Below are positions 44,863-56,882 of a DNA stretch of 60,585 nucleotides, piece after piece. The position numbers and the translations under genes are program-made. The DNA is taken from assembly GCF_963678635.1 (NCBI RefSeq), contig NW_026970927.1, positions 1-60,585 on the forward strand, in the 5' to 3' direction. Numbering within the stretch: position 1 is the stretch's first letter; each line of letters opens with the position of its first letter. This DNA comes from Symsagittifera roscoffensis. Lineage: Eukaryota; Xenacoelomorpha; Acoela; Convolutidae. Below the pieces are notes generated by a model. That model was not told the DNA's origin. It made no database searches and saw nothing but the letters and a program-made list of their open reading frames with translations.

Positions 44863-47800
44863 ATCAGAACTTTGCCTTGGAACATGCAGTCTTGTTACTT
44901 AGTTAGAACGGAATTGCTTATTTAGAAGTAAATTGCTATATTAGGAGTAAAGTTTCTACTCTATGCTAATTTGAAAGTCAATAATACCAGTCTCTTACAA
45001 GCAAACAGAAAAAACACTGAGGCAATTTATGTATAGGTACACAAGACCCGGGCTGAAAAGCAATAGGAAAAGATGCTTTTCAATTTTATAAAAGTCTTCA
45101 ATTTGAAACATTTTCAACAATTGCTCGTTTTCTCAATTCAATTTTCAACACTTTCTCGTTGAATAAATTCTCAAAAAGCAACAATTATTCACTTGAATGA
45201 AACAAAACTGATCGTATCTAACGCAACAGCCGTAAAAATTCCGACTGCCCTCTATTGTCGATCAATTTTTGTCGAAAAATTTTTGTTTCCTAAATTTATC
45301 CAACCATAGGCTGTGTAAAGTATCAAATGATATGTTTTGGGTGTGATAACGAAGTAGTAAAAGAAATTTGCTTGCAATAGTTCAAATTGGACGCAGTAAA
45401 TATGCCGCTACATTTTAATAGAACGAAGTATATTGCGCTTCGCCTATCCTATTTTCAAATAAAATCGTCAAAGTAATAATACATTCGTGTTATTGAAACG
45501 TAAGCGGCAAATTGAATCATTCTTAATCGAATTGAGGCAAGCAAATTGCTATTTTTATTACCTTACAGACGCTCGTATAAAGTTACTCTGAAAAACGCAG
45601 AGCCCTGATTCCAAAATATCATATTTTCTTCAAATTTTGTAAAGCATCAAAAGTCATAAGTTGAGTCTGATAATGCGGAGACAACCAATGGTTTAAATTC
45701 AAATTAGAATAAATTAAATGGTCGGTTAAGCTTAAAACCACGTAACCGAAAAGCAGTTAAAGTTGAACTTTTCAAGCTCTGTGAACTTACAAAAACTGAT
45801 CATAGCAAACTATCATCTTAAAAATTAGCATAAGTATTCAGTACCTTTCAGATGATATCGAAAAAAAAATAATGTCAAAAAAGCGAAAGAAAAAGTCAAA
45901 AATTAACTGGAGAAAAAAACCACCCGAGCCCAAATACACTGTCACTTTCTTCGACGGTCAAAAACCAATTTATATATTTTTTAATTTTGTCAGTTTTAAA
46001 CAGCATTTGGAACATTCCCTAATTCGGATCAATACGAGCAGGTTTTCAAATATTTTTTTCAACATATGTCTTATTTCATCAGTTTTAAGAAAATTTTATA
46101 TAAAAAAAATAGGAAAAAAACTTTCGAGAGCTAATTATTTAAATTGCTCACACAAATTTCTTTACAAAGCAAAAAACGAACCAGAAAAATTACCAGAAGC
46201 AACATGTCACATATGTTTCTTTAAAACAAGACACGTTTTTCCGTAATTGGAATCATGATCCTACGAAAAAAGTTCATGGTCAATTTGAAAAACAGCTTTA
46301 ACTAGTAACGAAGCTAGTCAGAAAAAAAAATACGGTTACGGGAAAACATTAAAAAAATTCTAAGCATCTGATCATTCTAAATCTGTTTTTTAAGCCTTCA
46401 ACCCTATCTGCAAGAATTGCAAACTAATTCACAATGAAATTGATAACAGAAAACTTCAATTATTTTGCAGAGATTGGTTTGCAATTTGTAGCCAAATTTA
46501 AAAATCCCAAAATGTTTAAAATGTTGCTAGTTACTAGAAATTACTGCGTATTTTTCAAAGTTTTTGCAAACGAAGTTGCAATGATTCTACAAAAGATTAG
46601 AAATAAAAATGTTAGTGGAAATGATGGCTTCACAAATGAAGTTCTGAACATTGTATAAATTTTTATGAGTCAACTTTTGACTGAAGGTCTTAATGAAAAT
46701 ATAATATACGGCTTTTTTCCGAAACACCTCAAATTAGCAACAAATGTCCAGATTTATAAAGCCTGAAATCCAAAAGAGTGTGATAATTAAAGCCAATTAG
46801 CTTACTGTCATTCTTTTGGCGAAAGTTTTTGAGAAAAAAATTTATAATCAAATGTTTCAATTTATTAAGAAGAAAAATTTCATTTCGTTCAAACAATTTG
46901 CATTTCAATCAGAAATTTCAGGTGTAGGTTATTTAACTCGATTCATTGAAACCATGCGTGAAGTAGTTGACGAACCAAATTTTGGTAGTTTTGGCAATGT
47001 AAATCACAGATTTTTTAAATTGCAAAGCTGGATTGTAATGTAGTTTGCGGGAAAACTTTGGTCCTGTTGAAAACCTTTTTTTTTGTTGGTTGATATCAAT
47101 ATGTCAAAATACTTAACGATATGATTATGTCATAAATCTGAGTACAAACCAATTTCCCGGTGTGTAAAGCAAGGCTCAGTGAGCCAATTTGTGAGCCAAT
47201 TTTTGACTGAATTTCTCAATGAACTTCAGTAAAAAATTCAGTAATTTTTGACCGCTACTTTTTCTGATGTATTTGAACAATTTGACATTGTCTTGCTAGT
47301 TGAGGTTGTTTATTTTGCTGAAGATATTACAATTTTTATGCTGAACAACTGCAAAATGGTCTTTTTATGAGAATATAAAACTCAGCTAAAACCATCAACG
47401 ATGCAAAAAGTCAGTACATGAATTGAGGGGCAAGCAAATCTGACAAGTTGGAAACTTTAAGAAAAAAACTAAATAAATTCCTTGTTTTTATTGCTTAGGT
47501 ATTTTGATTGACAAACATTTTTCTTTCAAGTATCATACTCAAACAATTTTCACAATTGAATTTTACAAAATGCAAAACGAACAGGTAAGGCTATGTGTTT
47601 CAAATAAAATTTTGAATCCATACGTGAAATCATGGTTGAAAATAGCATATATACAGTTTTTGAAATGTTTTGCTGTGAAATATCTGAAAACTATGTTCAA
47701 GTCATTGCAAGACAAAAGCTGCATGAGAAATATTGATTTGAAATTAGGAACAAATGCATATCAAGCACTTGTAAAGCCAAAACCATTTTGCCATCTATTT

Positions 47801-48067
47801 CTTGTCGGCTTATTGTATGAAGAAGTCCCAGAGACGTTTCCTTTTAATTGCATACAATTTTTAGCAGAAAAATTTGGTTATTTATAAATTTTTTTTAAAA
47901 TGGTTATTACAGACTACCAAGACTTTGTCAAAAACTTTATGCAACTACATGTTAACGTAATCAAACAATAAATTATTTGATCTGAAATTAAAATTCACCC
48001 TTTTTTTGAGCACGCTTGTTCAAGTGTGCCGCTTGTTGACTACTAGAACTCTTCGGGAAACCCTTCG
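44863..48067 (+). repeat. R2: second LINE-bearing unit
   Basis: Direct tandem copy of R1, joined without a spacer. Differs by substitutions, frame changes and a deletion of roughly 66 bp (between AGAGCCCTGA and TTCCAAAATA, near 45609) that R1 and R4 lack. The Lys-rich frame (45872-46246) and RT fragments (46434-46658, 46816-47043, 47504-47887) persist with the same interrupting stops, so the LINE was already dead when duplicated. Confidence 0.75.
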
Positions 48068-48131
48068 GTCAATAATAATTATTAAAAGTTTTGTATAGTG
48101 CGGTAAATTAATTCAAGCTTTGTTTTTTTAC

Positions 48132-51100
48132 CTTCCACGTAAGTCTTGAGCCATGTCTGTGGGACAGCGAAGTAGTGGACCACAGTCCCTGCGAATCCCA
48201 TGAACACGAGCAGGATGAAGCCATACATGAGATACCTCCAGGGCAATGCACTCACTCTGCTGCGGGTAGTTTTCCTCGCCCAAATCATTTCTAGATTGGG
48301 GAGGGACAGGCATAGTTTCAATCAGACATTATTAGCTTCTAACAGAAAAGAGATCTTGAGAAGGGGAGGGATTGCAAAAAAACTTTCTGGAGGCGTGAAG
48401 ATTGTTTGATGAATGTAAAAATGAGCCGTTAAAATGAGCTGTTGATGGCACGTGTTTCTGTAAAAGTTTTTTTGGGGGGTTTTTTAGCCCATAATATAAG
48501 TTTTTTGGCTCCGAAAAAACTTTCTTGCTTGAAATTGACCATCTTCCATTAAAAAATTTGACAAATAAATTTTTCCACTAAAAGTACCCGGGTTGACGTC
48601 CATAAAAGAAAAATGCTATGGAAAAAATGATTATCGTACAATTTTCATACAAAATTTGAAAACTGTATTAAACGTTTTTAGAGAAATACTTCTGTTCTAA
48701 CTCCATCTTTTGAATCTTTCTGCTCAATAAAAACATGATTTTAATTTAGATTTAAAAAATGCTTATCCTATTATTTTCATATATGAAAATTGTATGATAA
48801 GCATTATGCTATAGAAAAAATAAAATCTTCAAAATTAATTTAACGATGTTTCTGGATGAATTTACATGAGTTATAGATAAAATTTTAATGAAAGAATGCA
48901 TTTGGACTCTCAAAAACATGATGTTAATTTTGGTGAAAAAAAATGTATGAAAATTGTATGATATGCATTTTTTCATTGGCAAAAAATCACAATTTTGAGA
49001 TAAAAATTTTTTAATCCCTTTTTTGGTTGCAAACTTGCTTTTGTGCTCAAATATAACTTTGCAAAAAAAAATTTTGCATGCAAAATTTGACTTTTTGTGT
49101 TTATAAGTTTTTCACTCAAAAAATCCAAAAGTAACAAAAAGATGTTTTTTTTTGTGAACACGATTATTATTTTGTTATTTCATTTGCTAAGATAAAAATA
49201 AATTTGTAAAAAAAACAGACCTTTTTTCTCTCAACTACCCAAATTTAAAGCCAAAAATTATCTAGCCATATTCAAAAAGTTACATTTTTGGTATATAATT
49301 CCATGTGAAAAAGTAAAAATTAACTTAAAAGGCAAAAATCACCAAAGCCAGTTTATCTGCGTGGTAACTGCCAGTTATACTCTATGTTTGCTTATGACAA
49401 AAAGTCCAGGGTTAGTGTTTCGAATGAAACACAAAACTTCCCAACCGATGTTTTTTGGTATTTACATTTATGGAAAAATGCTTATCATACAATTTCATAG
49501 TATGGAAAAAATGCCTATCATAATATTTCATAGTATGGCAAAAATGTTTATCATACTATTTTCATAATTTTTTTGGTCTATGAAATAGTATGATAAGCTT
49601 TTTATTCATAATATGAAATAGTATGATAAGCAACTCGGGTAATAGTGCGCACGCTGAAATTTGCCACATTCAAATTCAAGTCTAGAATGTCTGGTTTGAA
49701 ACAAGTATATCCCTGGATCCTTGTACTCATTGTAGACAGCAACGAATCTGTTGGCGCCACTGCCAGATAAGAATCCGAAGTTGGATCCCCCGTTGGACTA
49801 AGTGTACACCTCCAGTTCAAGGTCATAGAGGGCCGATTGAGGACTGACTTTGCTCAATTCACACATGCAGTGTTGCAGCACACACTAAACATTGTGCCAT
49901 ACCCGATATCTTTTGATCGCCTTTCAAATATCCTCTGCGAAATCGTCTTCCAAATTCTAACTTTTCATATTACGAAAACTTGTTTATATTCCAAATTTGG
50001 GGTATGATGTTTTGTTTGAATTATGAAAAGACAATGAAATCTATAATAACTTTTTTGTTTTTCCGCTGTATGTTTTCGTGCAATCCACTGTATGTTTTCT
50101 CCATCGAACATTGCCTCGATGTCAGAACTCCATAGCGTTTTAGAAATTATGAAAATAAGTACCGTTCAAAAAATTTGGAGAGAGGGGTCAGAAACTAGAC
50201 TGATAAATGAAGCAGAAGATTATTTTCAAGAAAAGATATTTTATTTTATTTTATCCTTTTGCAGTTTGACCTGGTTTCAATCAGATCAAAAATTTCTTGA
50301 TTCTAAGCAAATTTTCTGAAAAGCGTAATGAAGTTGGTGGTTTTGGTTTTTGTTTATGCACGCCATGATACGTGAGATGCCTTAAAAACCAATCATTTGC
50401 ATAAAAAAAAACTTACAATTTCCTCTTTCGACAACAGCCCATAATTGCGTGTCTTATACTGAAAAATAGCATACGCATCCACTTTGTTCACCCGCTCATG
50501 GTGGAAATTGCCCCCCAGTTTAGCGGCCCCTATGTCTCCCCCCACGTGATTAACTCCTCCATTGTAGTGGGGGAGCTCAATCGGACAGTCTCGTATATCG
50601 TTGACAATTGTTGGCTGCTGGGCGAAGTTTTTGGGACTGAAGCACAATATGGAATAACCAAAAGGAAGATATCCGAATCTTACATTCAATGTCACAGTAG
50701 AAAATGAGCTGCCTTAATGAAACTCATAGGAAACGGGCTTCATTTTTCAATTGAAAGTTGGGTGCTTTTAGAACCCTCTGTGACCCGTATTCGTCGATTG
50801 ACGGTGAGCTGCCATTTGTAGCCTAATAAGAATAAACTAAAAAATGCATTGCTCATTTTTCCTTATTAAACAATACTTAAATCAAGGGTTTTGGCCAATT
50901 TCTAACTCTATCATTTACATTTCGGGTTTATTCTGATGTTCAAAATGATGTTCAAGAAAGTGATTAAAAATTAGCTAAATAAAATCTGAAATCAACACTC
51001 CTCGGCAAGAACAAAAAAAGAAGCTTTATTGCCCACTTTTGAAAAGTTCTCAACTATTGATTAAATTTTATGATTTTTTTGCAATGCATGAGAAGAAAAG

Positions 51101-51289
51101 ATTTTTAAAACAATTTTTATTTTACCCGCCGTTGAAGTTTTTGCACCTGTCTGCTGGGTTGCCGAATATGTCAACTGGGGGGCTGAAAGGCGAAGAGGGG
51201 GGTTGGTGATTGTGGTTGGAGCTTGAATTGAGGTCGGCTTCTGTTGACTTTTTAGTAGGAGGAGCAGAGATGAGATGGGGAGAGTCTTT
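48132..51289 (-). pseudogene. Unrecognised membrane-protein gene, left copy, with nonsense codon
   Basis: Minus-strand exons: 51126-51289 (TTTCAG|AAAG to GCGG|GTAAAA; Ser/Pro/Asn-rich), 50417-50708 (GGCAG|CTCA to AATT|GTAAGT; 97 codons, with VRFGYLPFGYSILCFSP), 49884 to about 49650 (TTTAG|TGTG; LQHCMCELSKV...) and 48132-48290 (CCCCAATCTAG|AA to GAAG|GTAAAA). The first two joins are phase-consistent. The last exon encodes a basic stretch and one membrane span (YLMYGFILLVFMGFAG). Between copies, both changes in the second exon that fall in this frame are synonymous, supporting coding. A TAG at 49798-49800 replaces the GAG of the right copy, truncating this one before the membrane span. The donor of the third exon and its join to the fourth are not resolved. 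I recognise no family. Confidence 0.45.
48585..49641. mobile_element. Family D element (hairpin-rich), left copy
   Basis: Starts TACCCGGGTTGACG and ends CAACTCGGGTA, inverted ends of a dozen bases. The inside is crowded with 'atgcttatcatacaattttcat' units in both orientations, for example the palindrome TTTTCATATATGAAAATTGT near 48776 and repeated 'tttcatagtatgg' near 49490-49540. It sits in the interval between two candidate exons, its right end within about 10 bp of the third-exon frame. Confidence 0.55.
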
Positions 51290-52114
51290 CTGAAAGCAAT
51301 TTGGTTTAACTCACAATAGAAGTTTTAATTATAAAACGTATCACAAAACTTATTACTTTTTTATAAAAATTATCAGGTATAAGAAGAAAGTTACTATACG
51401 CTTACAAACTGGTCAGCTGGGGACAGCAGTGGTTGTCCGGAAAACAAAAACTGGCCAGGTAGTATGCCAATCGTTATTCCAGCAGAGGATAACAACTTGT
51501 ATCACTATTTTAAGTGTTTCAAAAAAGTTACGATCCATCATGAACATTTTGTGTTATACTTATCACTTTGCCGCGTGTATTTTTGTGGTATACACCAAGT
51601 AGAATGCGAAAGCGATTGTCAAAAAAGCTATCTTTAAGAGGATATTTTCAACAGAAGTTCAGAAATTGCCCTTTAATTAACTTTTTGCAATATCTGCATA
51701 CGGTGCAAAAAAATAAATACGGTTCAGTATTCCATCTCCTGACATTTCCAGAAAAAAGTGTGGGGACGAGCTTTAATTTGACACCTAGCTTAAGATTTAC
51801 CATGTGAAAGTTCTAGACGCAAAAAAAACGACCTGGACTCGCAATATAGAGCATCGCTCAGTAATATAACTGGAAAGTCTTAAGTGCAAAATGGACTATT
51901 CTTCGATTAGCCCGTTAAAGCCTACTGATAGCTCATCTGCAATTCCCAGGAAGCAGAATTAATTTTGAGACCACTTCAAAAAACTGTGCTTCGTTAACTA
52001 TAAATACTCCAGTTCATTTAAACTGACTACCGTTGACTATTTTCATCCGGATAGATTCATCCAAGTGCAAAAAATTTTAAGGCTTCTTTCCATGATTAGA
52101 TCTGTTTGCCCTAG
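51290..52114. other. Interval right of the left exon set, up to the duplication joint
   Basis: A minus-strand frame near 51395-51500 ending ...TTT|GTAAGC (FSGQPLLSPADQF) is in phase with the next exon, but the right copy has a 2-bp length difference there, so I do not call it. The rest has no supported feature. Confidence 0.3.
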
Positions 52115-53547
52115 TGAAGTTCTGAACATTGTATAAATTTTTATGAGTCAACTTTTGACTGAAGCTCTTAATGAAAATATAATATACGGCTTTTTTCCGA
52201 ACCACCTCAAATTAGCAAAAAATGTCCAGATTCATAAAGCCTGAAATCCAAAAGAGTGTGATAATTAAAGCCAATTAGCTTACTGTCATTCTTTTGGCGA
52301 AAGTTTTTGAGAAAAAAATTTATAATCAAACGTTTCAATTTATTAAGAAGAAAAATTTCATTTCGTTCAAACAATTTGCCTTTCAATCAAAAATTTCAGG
52401 TGTAGGTTACTAAACTCGATTCATTGAAACCATGCGTGAAGTAGTTGACGAACGAAATTTTGGTAGTTTTGGCAATGTAAATCACAGAATTTTTAAATTG
52501 CAAAGCTTGATTGAAATGTAGTTTGCGGGAAAACTTTGGTCCTGTTGAATACCTTTTTTTTGTTGGTTGATATCAATATGTCAAAATACTGAGCGATATG
52601 AATATGTCATAAATCTGAGTACAAACCAATTTCCCGGTGTGTAAACCAAGGCTCAGTGAGCCAATTTTTGAGCCAATTTTTGACTGAATTTCTTAATGAA
52701 CTTCAGTAAAAAATTCAGTAATTTTTGACCGCTTTTTTTTCTGATGTAAATGAACAATTTGACATTGTCTTGCAAGTTGAGGTTGTTTATTTTGCTGACG
52801 ATACTACAATTTTTATGCTGAACAACTGCAAAATGGTCTTTTTATGAGAATATAAAACTCAGCTAAAACCATCAACGATGCAAAAAGTCAGTACATGAAT
52901 TGAGGGGCAAGCAAATCTGACAAGTTGGAAACTTTAAGAAAAAAACTTAAAAAAATATTCCTTGTTGTAATTGCTTAGGTATTTTGATTGACAAAAATTT
53001 TTCTTTCAACTATCATACTCAAACAATTTTCACAATTGAATTTTACAAAATGCAAAACGAACAGGTAAGGCTACGTGTTTTCAAATAAAATTTTGAATCC
53101 ATACGTGAAATCATGGTTGAAAATAGCATATATTCAGTTTTTGAAATGTTTTGCTGTGAAATATCTGAAAACTATGTTCAAGTCATTGCAAGACAAAAGC
53201 TGCATGAGAAATATTGATTTGAAATTAGGAACAAATGCATATCAAGCACTTGTAAAGCCAAAACCATTTTGCCATCTATTTCTTGTCGGCTTATTGTATG
53301 AAGAAGTCCCAGAGACGTTTCCTTTTAATTGCATACAATTTTTAGCAGAAAAAATTGGTTATTTATAAATTTTTACAAAATGGTTATTACAGACTACCAA
53401 GACTTTGTCAAAAACTTTATGCAACTACATGTTAACGTAATCAAACAATAATTTATTTGATCTGAAATTAAAATTCACCCTTTTTTTGAGCACGCTTGTT
53501 CAGGTGTGCCGCTTGTTGACTACTAGAACTCTTCGGGAAACCCTTCG
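52115..53547 (+). repeat. R3: 5'-truncated LINE-bearing unit
   Basis: Starts mid-unit at the duplication joint and shares variants with R1 (for example 'gacaaaaatttttctttcaac'), as expected if it is the copy of R1's right part. Retains the FADD region (52790-52815) and the C-terminal RT frame (53075-53368); an extra TAA interrupts the frame near 52410. Confidence 0.75.
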
Positions 53548-56500
53548 ATCAGAACTTTGCCTTGGAACATGCAGTCTTGTTACTTAGTTAGAACGGAATT
53601 GCTTATTTAGAAGTAAATTGCTATATTAGGAGTAAAGTTTCTACTCTTTGCTAATTTGAAAGTCAATAATACCAGTCTCTTACAAGCAAACAGAAAAAAC
53701 GCTGAGGCAATTTATGTATAGGTACACAAGACCCGGGCTGAAAAGCAATAGGAAAAGATGCTTTTCAATTTTATAAAAGTCTTCAATTTGAAACATTTTC
53801 AACAATTTCTCGTTTTCTCAATTCAATTTTCAACACTTTCTCGTTGAATAAATTCTCAAAAAGCAACAATTATTCACCTGAATGAAACAAAACTGATCGT
53901 ATCTAACGCAACAGCCGTAAAAATTCCGACTGCCCTCTATTGTCGATCAATTTTTGTCGAAAAATTTTTGTTTCCTAAATTTATCCAACCATAGGCTGTG
54001 TAAAGTATCAAATGATAAGTTTTGGGTGTGATAACGAAGTAGTAAAAGAAATTTGCTTGCAATAGTTCAAATTGGACGCAGTAAATATGCCGCTACATTT
54101 TAATAGAACGAAGTATATTGCGCTTCGCCTATCCTATTTTCAAATAAAATCGTCAAAGTAATAATACATTCGTGTTATTGAAACGTAAGCGGCAAATTGA
54201 ATCATTCTTAATCGAATTGAGGCAAGCAATTTGCTATTTTTATTACTTTACAGACGCTCGTATAAAGTTACTCTGAAAAACGCAGAGCCCTGAATGTCCG
54301 ACAGCCAAAGTCATTGAGAAACGTATGTGTCGAAAATTGATAACATAGTTGGATAAAATTCCACAATATCATATTTTCTTCGACTTTTGTAAAGCATCAA
54401 AAGTCATAAGTTGAGTCTGATAATGCGGAGACAACCAATGGTTTAAATTCAAATTAGAATAAATTAAATGGTCGGTTAAGCTTAAAACCACGTAACCGAA
54501 AAGCAGTTAAAGTTGAACTTTTCAAGCTCTGTGAACTTACAAAAACTGATCATAGCAAACTATCATCTTAAAAATTAGCATAAGAATTCAGTACCTTTCA
54601 GATGATATCGAAAAAAAAATAATGTCAAAAAAGCGAAAGAAAAAGTCAAAAATTAACTGGAGAAAAAAACCACCCGAGCCCAAATACACTGTCACTTTCT
54701 TCGACGGTCAAAAACCAATTTATATATTTTTTAATTTTGTCAGTTTTAAACAGCATTTGGAACATTCCCTAATTCGGATCGATACGAGCAGGTTTTCATA
54801 TATTTTTTTTCAACATATGTCTTATTTCATCAATTTTAAGAAAATTTTATATAAAAAAAAATAGGAAAAAAACTTTCGAGAGCTAATTATTTAAATTGCT
54901 CACACAAATTTCTTTACAAAGCAAAAAACGAACCAGAAAAATTAACAGAAGCAACATGTCACATATGTTTCTTTAAAACAAGACACGTTTTTCCGTAATT
55001 GGAATCATGATCCTACGAAAAAAGTTCATGGTCAATTTGAAAAACAGCTTTAACTAGTAACGAAGCTAGTCAGAAAAAAAAATACGGTTACGGGAAAACA
55101 TTTAAAAAATTCTAAGCATCTGATCATTCTAAATCTGTTTTTTAAGCCTTCAACCATATCTGCAAGAATTGCAAACTAATTCACAATGAAATTGATACCA
55201 GAAAACTTCAATTATTTTGCAGAGATTGGTTTGCAATTTGTAGCCAAATTTAAAAATCCCAAAATGTTTAAAATGTTGCTAGGTACTAGAAATTACTGCG
55301 TATTTTTCAAAGTTTTTGCAAACGAAGTTGCAATGATTCTACAAAACATTAGAAATAAAAATGTTAGTGGAAATGATGGCTTCACAAATGAAGTTCTGAA
55401 CATTGTATAAATTTTTATGAGTCAACTTTTGACTGAAGGTCTTAATGAAAATATAATATACGGCTTTTTTCCGAAACACCTCAAATTAGCAATAAATGTC
55501 CAGATTTATAAAGCCTGAAATCCAAAAGAGTGTGATAATTCAAGCCAATTAGCTTACTGTCATTCTTTTGGCGAAAGTTTTTGAGAAAAAAATTTATAAT
55601 CAAATGTTTCAATTTATTAAGAAGAAAAATTTCATTTCGTTCAAACAATTTGCATTTCAATCAGAAATTTCAGGTGTAGGTTATTTAACTCGATTCATTG
55701 AAACCATGCGTGAAGTAGTTGACGAACCAAATTTTGGTAGTTTTGGCAATGTAAATCACAGATTTTTTAAATTGCAAAGCTGGATTGTAATGTAGTTTGC
55801 GGGAAAACTTTGGTCCTGTTGAAAACATTTTTTTTTGTTGGTTGATATCAATATGTCAAAATACTTAGCGATATGATCATGTCATAAATCTGAGTACAAA
55901 CCAATTTCCCGGTGTGTAAAGCAAGGCTCAGTGAGCCAATTTGTGAGCCAATTTTTGACTGAATTTCTTAATGAACTTCAGTAAAAAATTCAGTAATTTT
56001 TGACCGCTACTTTTTCTGATGTATATGAACAATTTGACATTGTGTTGCTAGTTGAGGTTGTTTATTTTGCTGAAGATACTACAATTTTTATGCTGAACAA
56101 CTGCAAAATGGTCTTTTTATGAGAATATAAAACTCAGCTAAAACCATCAACGATGCAAAAAGTCAGTACATGAATTGAGGGGCAAGCAAATCTGACAAGT
56201 TGGAAACTTTAAGAAAAAAACTAAATATATTCCTTGTTTTTATTGCTTAGGTATTTTGATTGACAAACATTTTTCTTTCAAGTATCATACTCAAACAATT
56301 TTCACAATTGAATTTTACAAAATGCAAAACGAACAGGTAAGGCTATGTGTTTCAAATAAAATTTTGAATCCATACGTGAAATCATGGTTGAAAATAGCAT
56401 ATATTCAGTTTTTGAAATGTTTTGCTGTGAAATATCTGAAAACTATGTTCAAGTCATTGCAAGACAAAAGCTGTATGAGAAATATTGATTTGAAATTAGG

Positions 56501-56818
56501 AACAAATGCATATCAAGCACTTGTAAAGCCAAAACCATTTTGCCATCTATTTCTTGTCGGCTTATTGTATGAAGAAGTCCCAGAGACGTTTCCTTTTAAT
56601 TGCATACAATTTTTAGCAGAAAAAATTAGTTATTTATAAACTTTTACAAAATGGTTATTACAGACTACCAAGACTTTGTCAAAAACTTTATGCAACTATA
56701 TGTTAACGTAATCAAACAATAATTTATTTGATCTGAAATTAAGATTCACCTTTTTTTTGAGCACGCTTGTTCAGGTGTGCCGCTTTTTGACTACTAGAAC
56801 TCTTCGGGAAACCCTTCG
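53548..56818 (+). repeat. R4: fourth LINE-bearing unit
   Basis: Counterpart of R2 (shares 'gacaaacatttttctttcaag'), but it keeps the ~66 bp that R2 lost, so that deletion happened after the large duplication. Contains the same broken RT frames (55186-55410, 55568-55795, 56256-56639). Its Lys-rich frame is shortened to 80 codons by a frame change near 54810. Confidence 0.75.
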
Positions 56819-56882
56819 GTCAATAATAATTATTAAAAGTTTTGTATAGTGCGGTAAATTAATTCAAACTTTGTTTTTTTAC

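Larger units (their letters stand above)
43430..52114. repeat. 8.7-kb tandem duplication, left unit
   Basis: From TGAAGTTCTGAAC inside R1 to TTTGCCCTAG at 52114, after which the same sequence restarts at 52115. It contains the right part of R1, all of R2 and the unique segment 48068-52114. Corresponding features in the right unit are offset by 8685 bp at the start, 8750 in the middle and about 8865 at the end, the drift reflecting indels such as an extra ~100 bp near 58725-58815. Diagnostic variants pair R3 with R1 and R4 with R2, so the whole block was copied after R1/R2 had diverged. Confidence 0.9.

Noticed and set aside
48128-48313. Second frame across the membrane exon (MPVPPQSRNDLGEENY...)
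   Set aside because: The ATG is lost in the right copy; the other frame gives a clear membrane span and a donor in phase with the terminal exon. Kept only as a caveat.
51395-51500. Additional upstream exon for the membrane-protein gene
   Set aside because: Frame and donor look good in the left copy, but the right copy has a 2-bp length change that breaks the frame.
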